A stretch of 13,589 bases of DNA from JBGOUV01 sp041477815 (GCA_041477815.1 JBGOUV010000175.1:1-13589); one strand, 5' to 3'; shown: positions 1 through 8,000, numbered from the stretch's first letter. Numbers and translations: made by a program. Notes: generated by a model from the letters alone, not told the origin.

Positions 1-1084
1 GGATAGCGTCGCGGATGGTCTCGGGACGGTGGACGTCGCCGCCGTCGTGGGGCACGGAGACCACCCGGGCCCGGCCGGCGGCGACGCGCTCCACCTCCAG
101 GACGATCTGTCCCAGGTTCAACTCGGGAACTACAAATACCTGGGTGCGCGCGGCCAGCTCGCGGAGGCGGGCTTCGGGGAAGGGCCACACGGTGAGCAGA
201 CGCAGGCGTCCGGCGCGGACCCCGCATTCGCGCGCCATCTCAATAGCCCGCTGGGCCACCCGCGAGGTGATGCCGTAGGAGACCACCACCACGTCGGCGT
301 CGGCGGTATCGGCCTCGTCGCAGAGGAACAGGCGATCGGCGGCGCCCAGGACCTTGTCGCGCAGGTGGCGGACCAGACGGTCCTGCGTCGCCGCGTTCAT
401 GGCCGGGTACCCGCGTTCGTCGTGGGTGAGTCCGGTGACGTGAAAGTGCTGTCCCCGGCCCGTGACCGGAAAATCGGGACGCCGGGGAACGATGCGGATC
501 TCCTCGGCGGGCGGAATCAGCACCTTCTCGGTCATGTGGCCGACACACTCATCCATCATGACCAGCACCGGGACGCGGAACTCCTCGGCCCAGTTGAAGG
601 CCTGGATGGTCAGGTCGAAACATTCCTGGGGCGAATTGGGGCAGAGGGCGATGATCTGGTAGTCGCCGTGCGAGCCCCACCGCGCCTGCATCATGTCGGC
701 TTGGGCGGGGAGCGTGGGCAGGCCGGTGGAGGGGCCGCCCCGCTGCACGTTCACGAACACGCAGGGCGTCTCGGTCATGACCGCGTAGCCGATGTGCTCC
801 ATCATTAACGAGAAGCCCGGACCGGAGGTGACCGTGAAGGCCTTCTTACCGCCCCACACGGCCCCGAGAATGGCGATCGAGGCGGCGAGCTCGTCCTCCA
901 TCTGGATAAAGATGCCCCCCACGGTGGGGATTCGGGCGGCGAAGCGCTCGACGATCTCGGTGGAGGGGGTAATGGGGTAGCCTGCGGCAAAACGCGCACC
1001 AGCGGCGAGTGCGCCTTCCGAGCAAGCCTGGTCGCCGTCGAGGAAATGGGCCCCGGTCAGGACGCCGGCCGGGTCAGCCGGCAC
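1..1084 (-). CDS. korA: 2-oxoacid:ferredoxin oxidoreductase subunit alpha (KorA/VorB-like), 3' end cut by window edge
   Basis: This is the alpha subunit of a thiamine-diphosphate enzyme that oxidatively decarboxylates a 2-oxoacid (2-oxoglutarate or a branched-chain 2-oxoacid) with CoA and reduces ferredoxin in the cytoplasm. Reading the minus strand gives 361 codons before the left edge. Seen motifs: GYPITPSTE (residues 35-43), IQMEDELAAS (60-69, with the Glu-rich pyrimidine-domain motif), TSGPGFSLM (86-94), QRGGPSTGLPT (114-124), then a C-terminal domain with VVVVSYGITSRVAQRA and VWPFPEARL. Family members are about 350-380 aa, so little is missing; a beta subunit is expected beyond the left edge. 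I chose GTG at 1084-1082, which overlaps the end of the ferredoxin gene, because AAGGTG sits at the right distance upstream and family homology begins near residue 9 (LTGAHFLDGD). The first ATG in frame is inside a conserved motif and is rejected. Substrate specificity cannot be read from the sequence. Confidence 0.93.
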   Translation of the reverse strand, partial: MPADPAGVLTGAHFLDGDQACSEGALAAGARFAAGYPITPSTEIVERFAARIPTVGGIFIQMEDELAASIAILGAVWGGKKAFTVTSGPGFSLMMEHIGYAVMTETPCVFVNVQRGGPSTGLPTLPAQADMMQARWGSHGDYQIIALCPNSPQECFDLTIQAFNWAEEFRVPVLVMMDECVGHMTEKVLIPPAEEIRIVPRRPDFPVTGRGQHFHVTGLTHDERGYPAMNAATQDRLVRHLRDKVLGAADRLFLCDEADTADADVVVVSYGITSRVAQRAIEMARECGVRAGRLRLLTVWPFPEARLRELAARTQVFVVPELNLGQIVLEVERVAAGRARVVSVPHDGGDVHRPETIRDAI

Positions 1085-1301
1085 GGGCCACCTTAGCGCC
1101 AAAGATAGCGAAGTCGGGGCAATACATCCCGCATAAGTCGCACCCGCTGCATTTCTCAGCGTGCATGACGTGGGGTGGGTGATATCCCCTGGAATTGAAG
1201 GCCGGCGAAAGAGCCAGCACCCGGGTGGGGCAAAACTCCACGCAGAAACCGCAGCCTTTGCAACGTTCGACGAGAATCGATACAAATCCCTTGGGCATCA
1301 C
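1074..1301 (-). CDS. korD: 2x[4Fe-4S] ferredoxin subunit of 2-oxoacid oxidoreductase (KorD/delta-like)
   Basis: A 75-residue electron-transfer subunit that would carry electrons from the 2-oxoacid oxidoreductase active site to free ferredoxin. Two bacterial-type cluster motifs are visible: CKGCGFCVEFCP (Cys14, 17, 20, 24) and CSGCDLCGMYCP (Cys51, 54, 57, 61). That is the full set of eight Cys, with Pro after each fourth Cys. Length and Cys layout fit the delta/ferredoxin subunit of KOR/VOR enzymes. It precedes and overlaps the alpha-subunit gene by 11 bases, implying translational coupling. The start is either GTG at 1301 or the directly following ATG at 1298. ATG is more likely, although neither has a well-placed Shine-Dalgarno sequence. 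The frame is closed upstream by TGA at 1331-1329. No convincing promoter was found in the 252-base gap upstream. Confidence 0.92.
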   Translation of the reverse strand: MMPKGFVSILVERCKGCGFCVEFCPTRVLALSPAFNSRGYHPPHVMHAEKCSGCDLCGMYCPDFAIFGAKVARAG

Positions 1302-1553
1302 CCCGTCAGAAGCAATCGGAGTGCCAGGTCAAAGGACCGCGTAAACGTCGTAGGCCACTGCATTGACAGCGGCGTGATACTCCCCGATCCCGAGACAGTG
1401 CAGCCGGTTCAGCCAGACTGATGACTGCTGATCGTCGGGGGGAGTCCAGGAACCGGCCCGACATCGGGCAGGCCCGGTCGCGCCAACATCAAGGATCGCT
1501 ACGCCGTCGGTGCGTACGGTCAGCCAAGATCATGGAGGCGATCGTGCCGTAAC
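1302..1553. other. Intergenic gap between response regulator and ferredoxin gene; no clear promoter or terminator
   Basis: This 252-base gap should hold the regulator's terminator and the promoter of the kor genes, but neither is obvious. An inverted repeat with stem GCCCG/CGGGC and loop ACAT lies at 1456-1469, nested in a wider accgg...ccggt pair. No T-run follows on the minus strand, so it is not a standard intrinsic terminator. On the minus strand the ferredoxin frame is open from about 1529 down to TGA at 1331-1329 without any ATG, GTG or TTG start near its beginning. A degenerate gene remnant is possible but unproven. Confidence 0.5.
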
Positions 1554-2267
1554 CTACGGGCGGATGTTCTTGTGGATGGCGTAGAGCGCCAGTTCCAGCC
1601 GGTCGCTGACGCCGAGCTTGTCGAAGATGTTGTGCAGGTGGTTCTTCACCGTCTGCTCGCTGATGAACATGCGCTCGGCGATTTCCTTGTTCTTGAAGCC
1701 CTGCGCCACCAGCACCACGATCTCGCGCTCGCGCTGGCTCAAGGGCGACCGTTCCCGGTCCTTGGCCGCGGCGTCGGCCGGCGAAGCGAACTGCCGCATC
1801 ACCGCCGCCGTGGTCCGCGAGTCCAGCCAGATCTCGCCCGAGTACACCTTCCGAATGCTCTTGATCAGCAACTCCGTAGCGGTTTGCTTCAGCACGATCC
1901 CCGAAGTGCCGAACTTCATGGCCTGCACGTACTCGTCCTCATTGTCCGAGGCGGTCAACACGATTACCCGGGTCTTGGTCTTCTGAGCCTGCAGGCGCTG
2001 CAGCGTGCTCAACCCGTCCAGACCGGGCATCTTCAAATCCAGCAGCAGGATGTCCGGCTCGTCCCGTTGCAGGATGTCCAGCACCTCTTTACCGTCCCGC
2101 GCCTCCGCCACCACCTGGAAGTCCTCTTCCAAGGCCAGGAGCTTTCGCAGCCCGTCCCGAAAAATGGGATGATCGTCGGCAATGGCGATTCGGATCATCT
2201 TCTTCTCCTCGACGGCCGTCGAACCCTCGGAGTGGCTCACAGTTTCGGTCTTCGCAATTTCTGCCAT
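1554..2267 (-). CDS. NarL/LuxR-family DNA-binding response regulator
   Basis: A two-component response regulator of 237 aa: an N-terminal receiver domain phosphorylated on Asp and a C-terminal LuxR-type helix-turn-helix. Seen: acidic pair Asp31-Asp32 (ADDHP), phospho-acceptor Asp77 in LLLDLKMPG, switch Thr105 in VLTAS, conserved Lys127 in VLKQ, and the HTH from about 176 to 231 (LSQREREIVVLVAQG, EIAERMFISEQTVKNHLHNI). A 23-residue polar N-terminal tail precedes the usual family start MIRIAIADDHP. ATG 2267 has AGGA 7 nt upstream and lies about 30 nt below a strong promoter. Internal ATG 2198 has an even better GAGGAG 6-7 nt upstream and would give a family-length 214-aa protein. No partner kinase is in the window and the targets are unknown. 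The divergent gene at 2412 shares its regulatory region and is a possible target by position only. Confidence 0.93.
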   Translation of the reverse strand: MAEIAKTETVSHSEGSTAVEEKKMIRIAIADDHPIFRDGLRKLLALEEDFQVVAEARDGKEVLDILQRDEPDILLLDLKMPGLDGLSTLQRLQAQKTKTRVIVLTASDNEDEYVQAMKFGTSGIVLKQTATELLIKSIRKVYSGEIWLDSRTTAAVMRQFASPADAAAKDRERSPLSQREREIVVLVAQGFKNKEIAERMFISEQTVKNHLHNIFDKLGVSDRLELALYAIHKNIRP

Positions 2268-2290
2268 AGGGGGATCCTGCGGCGAATAAT

Positions 2291-2321
2291 CTGACAGTCA
2301 TATATTCTAAAGTTCTATAAG
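2291..2321 (+). promoter_or_regulatory. Possible divergent promoter for the gene at 2412
   Basis: On the plus strand CTGACA (2291-2296, 5/6 match to the -35 consensus) is followed by TATAAG (2316-2321, 5/6 match to the -10) with a 19-base spacer, or CTATAA (2315-2320) with 18. Both spacers are longer than ideal, so it would be weak. It physically interleaves with the stronger minus-strand promoter, so the two should compete. The predicted leader is about 85 nt. Confidence 0.4.
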
Positions 2322-2332
2322 TACTATGTCAA
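2304..2332 (-). promoter_or_regulatory. Sigma70-type promoter of the response regulator
   Basis: Read on the minus strand: -35 TTGACA (2332-2327), a 17-base spacer, and -10 TAGAAT (2309-2304). That is a perfect -35 and a 5/6 -10 at optimal spacing in an AT-rich patch of otherwise GC-rich DNA. Transcription would start near 2297, giving a leader of about 30 nt to ATG 2267 or about 99 nt to ATG 2198. A short palindrome TGACAGTCA (2292-2300) lies at the predicted start site and could be an operator. Confidence 0.75.
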
Positions 2333-2353
2333 CCCCATCTACCAAGAAAATTT

Positions 2354-2360
2354 AAGGAGG
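2354..2360 (+). promoter_or_regulatory. Full Shine-Dalgarno 7-mer AAGGAGG without a correctly spaced start codon
   Basis: A perfect anti-16S match lies in the predicted leader of the 2412 gene, but no ATG, GTG or TTG lies 4-12 nt downstream. The nearest candidate, GTG 2383, is 22 nt away and would encode only about 23 codons. It could be a ribosome standby site or chance. Confidence 0.3.
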
Positions 2361-2411
2361 CGGCAACTTCTTCTCCGAATTCGTGTATCTCTTTCTGGCA
2401 GAGGCGTTTCC

Positions 2412-4826
2412 ATGCACAAATGGATGTTCTGGATGGTGGCGTTCACGGGGGTAGCAAACGCCCAAACCCCAGTAGTGGAAGCCCGCGGGGTAGTCAACGG
2501 GGTCACTTTTGAGCTGGCTCCGAGCACCGTCGCTCCCGGGGGCATCTTCAACATCTATGGGTTCAACCTGGCCACTGCCACCGTAGCCGCCGCGGCGATA
2601 CCGCTGCCGGCCAGCCTGGACTCGCCGGCGGTCGAGGTCCTGGTCAACGGGAGACCCGCTCCCCTCTACTTCGTCTCTCCTGGCCAGATCAACGCCCAGG
2701 CGCCGTGGGAGACCGAGCCGGGTTCGGCCCAGGTGGTGGTGCGGCGGTCGGGGGCCGCCAGCCGTCCGGCGACCCTGTTGGTCCAACCCGTGGAGCCGTC
2801 CCTGTTCGCCCTCAACGGGGCGGGGTTCGGCCCCGCTATCGCGGTTCGGGCAGCCAACGGGAGATTGGCCGGCCCCGACAACCAGCCCGGTCCGGGCGAC
2901 GTCCTGGTCCTCTATGCCAGCGGACTGGGGCCGGTCGACCCCGCCGTCGCCAGCGGAGCAGCCGGACCCTCCAACCCACTGGCCACGGTGTCCCGGCCGC
3001 AGCGGGCGTTTGTGAACGGCCTCCCTGCCCCGGTGCTGTTCGCGGGTCTGGCGCCCGGTTTCGCCGGCCTCTTCCAGATCAACCTCCAGCTTCCGGACCA
3101 GTTCGCGCCCGGCGATGTGTTGCAGTACTACTCCGCCCAGCGAACGGCCAACCGGGTCTTGCTGGGTACCGTGGGTTCTCCGCGTACCCGCTTCCTGCCG
3201 CTTCCCGAAGGGATGGACAACCTGGTGGGTGTCGCCGAGTCCAGCCTCCGGGGAGGTTTCGTGGCCCTCAACGGCCCGCGTGGCGCCGACGGTTGCTACC
3301 AGAACGTCTATGCCCTGGATTTTCGCCGCAATGAGTCTGTCCGCCTCGAGGAGTGTCTCACCCACTCCAATCCGAACGCGCCGACCCCTTTCGTAGTCGA
3401 GAACGCCAGCGCCAAGCTGGCGGCGCTGCTCGGTCCCGGCAGGTCGCGGGTGCTGCTTCTGGACGGCGCCACCGGACGGACTAACCGGATCGACCTCCCC
3501 GGCCCCGCCCTGAACCTGCTGCCGGCCGGTCCCGACACCCGCGGTCTGATCGCCACCCTGCCCGGCGACCAGGTCCGGGTGGTCGCCATCAACACGGACA
3601 CCGGCGAGGTCCAGACGATGGCCGCCGGACCCGCCGCCGGCGCACTCCTTAACATCAACATCGCCAACGTCAACGTCGACGGCCTGACCCAGGTGGTGTC
3701 GACCCCCGCCCGGCTGGGCAACAACCGGCTGGTGGCGGTGGTGGCTGATAGCGAAACGAACCCCCAACGGGCCGTGTTTGCCGTGTTGGCGGCGTCGGGC
3801 GAAGTAGTGGCCCGAGCGGCCTTCCCCGCCGGGTACCTGCCTCTTCTGCCGCCTCGTCCGGCGGCGGGCCCGCCGGGCCCGGGCCCGGGGGGAGGACTGG
3901 GCGGCGGCGTTCCCGGCGGCCCGGGAGGCATGCTGCTCGCCCCGCGCGCCTCCGCCCAAACCGACCCGGCCACCGATCGTGTCATCGTGCCGGCCCGCAG
4001 CGTGGACAACTCCAAGCACGCCCTGGCCATCTTCGACGCCGTTGCCGCCACCGCCCGCGCCGCCGACCTCCCCGCCGGCGTCTTTGCCGCCAACTGCTCG
4101 CCGCAACTCCGCCTCTTCCCCCTGACCCTGGCGGCCAAGCTGGCCCTTCCGGTCAGCGACCGCCTCGAGACGGCCGCCGCCAACCCTTGCGCCTCCACCG
4201 GCCTGGTGGTGTTCGACGCCGCCGGCTCGCTGCAGCGGGTGGCGCTCCCGGGCAGCTCCACCTGGGACGTCAACTCCATCAGTCTTGTCAATGACTACCT
4301 CTACGGAGCCAACGCCGACCGCCTCAGCCAGAACGCTTCCAGCTTATTTGTTTACGACGGCCCGACCGGCGCCATGCGTAAACTGGACACCCCGCGCGGC
4401 GCCACCGGATTCGCCGGCCTGCAACCGCTCGGCGTCACCGGCCGGCTGCTGGCCCTGGCCGCGGGCCGCGTCCCCGGCGACGAAGGTCTCCTGTTGTTCG
4501 ACCTCGCCGCCGGCGTCTCCCGTCTGTTCCCCACGCCCGCAGGGTTCGCCCGCCTGTCCAACCCCGGCATGCACTTCGTCACCCGCCAACTCACCGCCCG
4601 AGGGGTGAAGGCCGGTGGAGAATCCCAGGTCGTCGTGTATGACCCGGCCACCGGGGCGGTCGGCGTGGTGGACAATCCCAGTCAGGTGCAGTCGGTAGGC
4701 TCCCCGGCCGCTGCCGCCCCCCCGGCCCGCCTGATCTGGGAGCGCAATCAGAACTCCAACTCCATTTTGGGCGCGGCGTTCCAGGGCGACCGCCTGACCG
4801 GCCTGGTGCTGGTGGAAGGACTGTAG
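2412..4826 (+). CDS. Secreted protein with N-terminal TIGR03437-type module and propeller-like C-terminal region
   Basis: An 804-aa exported protein of unknown function. A short signal peptide (MHKWMFWMVAFTGVANA, cleavage before QTP) is followed at about residues 20-240 by a module of the TIGR03437 type known from Solibacter-like Acidobacteria. Its landmarks are VAPGGIFNIYGFNLA, VLVNGRPAPLYFVSPGQIN, AQAPWE, GDVLVLYASGLGPVDP and LFQINLQLP. Residues about 250-480 and 515-800 contain repeated blade-like strands (RVLLLDGATGRTNRIDLP, QVVVYDPATGAVGVVD, LLLFDLAAGVSRLFP) that suggest a beta-propeller. The two halves are joined by a Gly/Pro-rich linker at about 482-508. In this family the module is usually C-terminal, so its N-terminal position is unusual. 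ATG 2412 has AGAGG 7 nt upstream and directly begins the signal peptide. The gene stands alone, divergent from the regulator; the next promoter lies 159 bases downstream of its end. Confidence 0.85.
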   Translation: MHKWMFWMVAFTGVANAQTPVVEARGVVNGVTFELAPSTVAPGGIFNIYGFNLATATVAAAAIPLPASLDSPAVEVLVNGRPAPLYFVSPGQINAQAPWETEPGSAQVVVRRSGAASRPATLLVQPVEPSLFALNGAGFGPAIAVRAANGRLAGPDNQPGPGDVLVLYASGLGPVDPAVASGAAGPSNPLATVSRPQRAFVNGLPAPVLFAGLAPGFAGLFQINLQLPDQFAPGDVLQYYSAQRTANRVLLGTVGSPRTRFLPLPEGMDNLVGVAESSLRGGFVALNGPRGADGCYQNVYALDFRRNESVRLEECLTHSNPNAPTPFVVENASAKLAALLGPGRSRVLLLDGATGRTNRIDLPGPALNLLPAGPDTRGLIATLPGDQVRVVAINTDTGEVQTMAAGPAAGALLNINIANVNVDGLTQVVSTPARLGNNRLVAVVADSETNPQRAVFAVLAASGEVVARAAFPAGYLPLLPPRPAAGPPGPGPGGGLGGGVPGGPGGMLLAPRASAQTDPATDRVIVPARSVDNSKHALAIFDAVAATARAADLPAGVFAANCSPQLRLFPLTLAAKLALPVSDRLETAAANPCASTGLVVFDAAGSLQRVALPGSSTWDVNSISLVNDYLYGANADRLSQNASSLFVYDGPTGAMRKLDTPRGATGFAGLQPLGVTGRLLALAAGRVPGDEGLLLFDLAAGVSRLFPTPAGFARLSNPGMHFVTRQLTARGVKAGGESQVVVYDPATGAVGVVDNPSQVQSVGSPAAAAPPARLIWERNQNSNSILGAAFQGDRLTGLVLVEGL

Positions 4827-4984
4827 AGGCCGGTCCCGCGCCGGCGCCGCGCCGCGCCCCCTGGCCCGGCCCGCCCAAGTCCGGTAGGTGCACCAAGCCG
4901 GCCAGACGGGCCGCCTCACATTTTCATCCAGGCCCTTATAGATACTGATGAGATACTCGACACAACCACCCCGTAGATTCGGGG
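4827..4984. other. Intergenic region after the TIGR03437-type gene; weak hairpins only
   Basis: The first 100 bases are very GC-rich, with several short self-complementary stretches. These include the 10-base palindrome GCGCCGGCGC and a CGGCC/GGCCG hairpin with loop AGACG, followed after about 8 bases by TTTT. The latter could be a poor intrinsic terminator. The composition switches to AT-richer sequence at about 4920, where the promoter region of the next gene begins. Confidence 0.35.
4940..4957 (+). repeat. Direct repeat AGATACT spaced 11 bases, upstream of promoter
   Basis: AGATACT occurs at 4940-4946 and again at 4951-4957, one helical turn apart. This is about 28 bases before the -35 element at 4985, a typical place for an activator site. 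The regulator is unknown, and chance occurrence is possible for a 7-mer. Confidence 0.35.
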
Positions 4985-5014
4985 TTGACTTGGGCGGCGG
5001 CTCTCCTTTATCCT
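4985..5014 (+). promoter_or_regulatory. Sigma70-type promoter for the 5092-12934 gene set
   Basis: TTGACT (4985-4990, 5/6) and TATCCT (5009-5014) are separated by 18 bases; TTATCC with a 17-base spacer is the alternative. The predicted start near 5021 gives a leader of about 70 nt to ATG 5092. This placement also argues that translation does not begin at the upstream in-frame ATG 4948. Confidence 0.6.
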
Positions 5015-5091
5015 ATAGGCTCGCAAGGAGAATCTGCAAGGAACATCGCCGCTCGGCGTGGGAGCGTTTCCGGGCGATGCAGGGAGTGTGC

Positions 5092-8000
5092 ATGACTATT
5101 CATAATAGTGTAGGCTTGTCCCTTTTGTCGCTCCTGGCCGTCTTCCCGGCCCAGGCCATACCTACTTTTACGCTTACCAGCCCGGCCCCGAATGCCTCCT
5201 TACCCGCGGGAACCGTGCTAATCCAGTTCTTCGCCTCGGATTTCAACCTGGGCGACCAGGGACAGACCCATCTGCACTTTTATCTGGACGCCGATCCCAT
5301 TACCTATCATTTCTACAACGGGGGCACGCGGCAAGTCCTGTATCAGGGGCTGCACACGCACCAGATCCACTGGAGGAGCACTACCTCCATCGAGATTTAC
5401 GGCCTCAGCAGCGGGGCACATCAGGTGCGCTTCGTGCTGGCCAACGGAAATCACACCGAGCTGGTGAACCCGGAAGCGACCAAGACGCTGAATTTCACCC
5501 TCCTGGCGCCCCTTCCTTCCCAGTTCACCCTGCAGGCGGTGGCCACCAACCTTAGTTTTCCGGTGGGCATGGCCTTCGCCCCGGACGGCCGGCTCTTTTA
5601 CAACGAGTGGGCCACCGGGAAGGTCCGGGTGATAGATCCCGGCTGGAGCCTGCGGCAGCAGCCCTTCTTCGCCGTGACCGACCTCATTACCGGCGGCGAG
5701 CAAGGCATGCTGGGTCTGGCCGTGGATCCCGACTTCGCCAACAACCACTATATCTACATCTATTACGATGCGAACAATCCCCGGCGCTGCCGTCTGCTGC
5801 GATTGACCGATGTCAACAGCGTGGGAACCAACCCAACCTACCTGCTCGATAACCTGCCGGAAGGCGACATCCACAATAGCGGCGCCGTGAACTTCGGGCC
5901 GGACGGCAAACTCTACATCACCACGGGAGACTCCACCGTCGCCAGCGAGGGCGATCCGGAGCCGGACACCAACCCCCGGAGCGAATCGCAGAATCCGAAC
6001 TCGCTGAACGGCAAAGTGCTGCGCGTCAATAAGGACGGCACCATCCCCGCCGACAACCCTACCGCCGGCTCGCCGGTGTGGGCCCGCGGCCTGCGCAACA
6101 CCTTCGGCACCACCTTCCATCCCGACACCGGCGATTTGTGGGGCACCGAAAACGGACCGGACGACAACGATGAAGTCAACCGGCTCGTCCGCAGCGGCAA
6201 TTACGGGTGGCCGATTGTCCGGGGGATCGTCAACAACCCCGACTACGTGGATCCCCTGGTGGCCTTCACCCCCACCATTGCGCCCACCGGCATTGTGGCC
6301 CTTCGCCCGAACACGGTTTATCCGGTCACCTATCAACACAACCTTTTCTTTAACGACTGGAAGAACGGCAAAATCCAGCGCATCATCCTCACCGGACCGG
6401 GCTTGAACCAACTCGGCAGCCTCAGCACGGCCTTCAACGGAGGCGGCGGCGGGCTGGTGGCCATGACGCAGGGGTTGGACGGTTACATCTACGTTTCCAG
6501 CAACGCCGCCATCTATCGCATGGTGCTGATCGGAAGCCAAGCCCCCAGCGCCGTTTCGGTCAGTCCCGCCAACGGCAGCGGATTCACCCAACTGTTCACC
6601 TTCAACTTCTCCGACCCCAATGGATACACCGACATTCCGGCGGCCGAGATGCTCTTCAACACCACCCTCAACCTCGCCAATGCCTGCTACCTCCGCTACT
6701 CGCGGACGGCCAATAACGTTTCCCTCCGCAACGACAACAACAGCGCCTGGCTGGGACCGGTGAACCTGGGTTCGGGGGCGACCCTGGAAAACAGCCAGTG
6801 CAAGTTCAATTCAACCGGTTCCTCCGCGTCCAGCAGCGGCACCGATGTGACCGTCCGCCTGAACCTGACCTTCAAGCAGACGTTCTTAGGAACCAAACAG
6901 ATCGATATGCAGACCACCGATACCACCGGTCTGGCCACGGGCTGGCAGCAGCGCGGAGTGTGGAGCGTCGGTACGGTCAATCTGGCTCCCAGCGCGGTTT
7001 CGGTCTCGCCCGCCTCCGGCAGCGGCGCCAGGCAGGTGTTCAGTTTCCTGTTCTCCGATCCCAACGGGGCGGCCGACCTGTTGTGGACCCAGATGCTGGT
7101 GAACAGCCCTTTGAATATTACTAATGGCTGCTACCTGCACTACAACCGCTCTTACAATGTAGTCTACTTGCGCGATGACGCCTCCACCGCCTGGCTGGGA
7201 CCGGTGCCCCTGGGAACGGCGACTACTCTGGAGAACTCGCAGTGCATCGTCAACGTCGGAACCTCCTCCCGAAACGTAGCCCGCAACAGCCTGGCCGAGA
7301 ATGCCGCAGAGGTGGCCGGCACCGACATGACGGTGAACCTGGACCTCAGCTTCAAGACGGCCTTCTCCGGGCCCAAGAGCGTTTACATGTACGCCCAGGA
7401 CCTGGCCGGTCTGTCCAGCGGGTGGCAGAATCGGGGAACCTGGACGGGAAGTGTGGGCAGCCCCGTGGCTCCCACCACCGTGTCGGTCACGCCCAGCTCG
7501 GGAAGCGGCTCCCGCCAGACCTTCAGCTTCCTCTACTCCGACGGCAACGGCTTTACCGACCTGCCCTGGACGCAGATGCTGGTCAACAACGTGTTGAGTA
7601 TCTTCAACGGTTGCTATGTGCACTACGATCGGGCGTTCAACGCCGTTTTCTTGCGCGACGACGGTTCGACCACCTGGCTGGGTCCGGTCACCCTGGGCGC
7701 GGCCACCACGCTCGAAAACAGCCAATGTGTCCTCAATGCCGCGACCTCCTCGGCCAGCGGCGCCACCACTAACCTCACCGTGAACCTGGATCTGAGCTTT
7801 AAGCCGGCGTTCGCCGGGACCAAAGGCGTTTTCATGCAGACCCAGGACACCGGTGGTTTGGCCACCGGCTGGCAATCGGAGGGAGCCTGGACGGTCCCCG
7901 GCGCCGGTGGCGGCAATCTGCCCCCCTCGGCGGTCTCGGTCACGCCGGCCTCCGGCAGCGGCGCCCGCCAGACGTTCGCTTTCCTGTTCTCGGATCCCAA

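Noticed and set aside
29..808. Long plus-strand open frame opposite the alpha-subunit gene
   Set aside because: The minus strand here encodes continuous, motif-rich KorA sequence. The plus-strand translation has no recognisable domain and is a GC-rich antisense shadow.
1362..1367. Plus-strand TTGACA considered as a promoter element
   Set aside because: No -10-like hexamer at 16-19 bases and no plus-strand gene follows.
1161..1421. Plus-strand open frame across the ferredoxin gene and gap
   Set aside because: It is antisense to the eight-Cys ferredoxin, has no Shine-Dalgarno and no family resemblance.
1456..1469. Inverted repeat considered as an intrinsic terminator of the response regulator
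   Set aside because: The stem is only five base pairs and no T-run follows on the relevant strand.
1572..2294. Plus-strand open frame opposite the response regulator
   Set aside because: It mirrors the regulator almost exactly; the composition is low-information and the minus strand has all receiver and HTH motifs.
2383..2454. Leader peptide starting at GTG 2383 after AAGGAGG
   Set aside because: The 22-nt spacing is too long for initiation, and the short product has no attenuation-like feature.
2352..4106. 584-codon minus-strand open frame opposite the TIGR03437-type gene
   Set aside because: Its translation is Gly/Arg/His-rich without domain structure, while the plus strand has a signal peptide and a clear module.
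5218..6591. 457-codon minus-strand open frame opposite the propeller
   Set aside because: The plus strand carries conserved PQQ-dehydrogenase motifs; the antisense product shows none.
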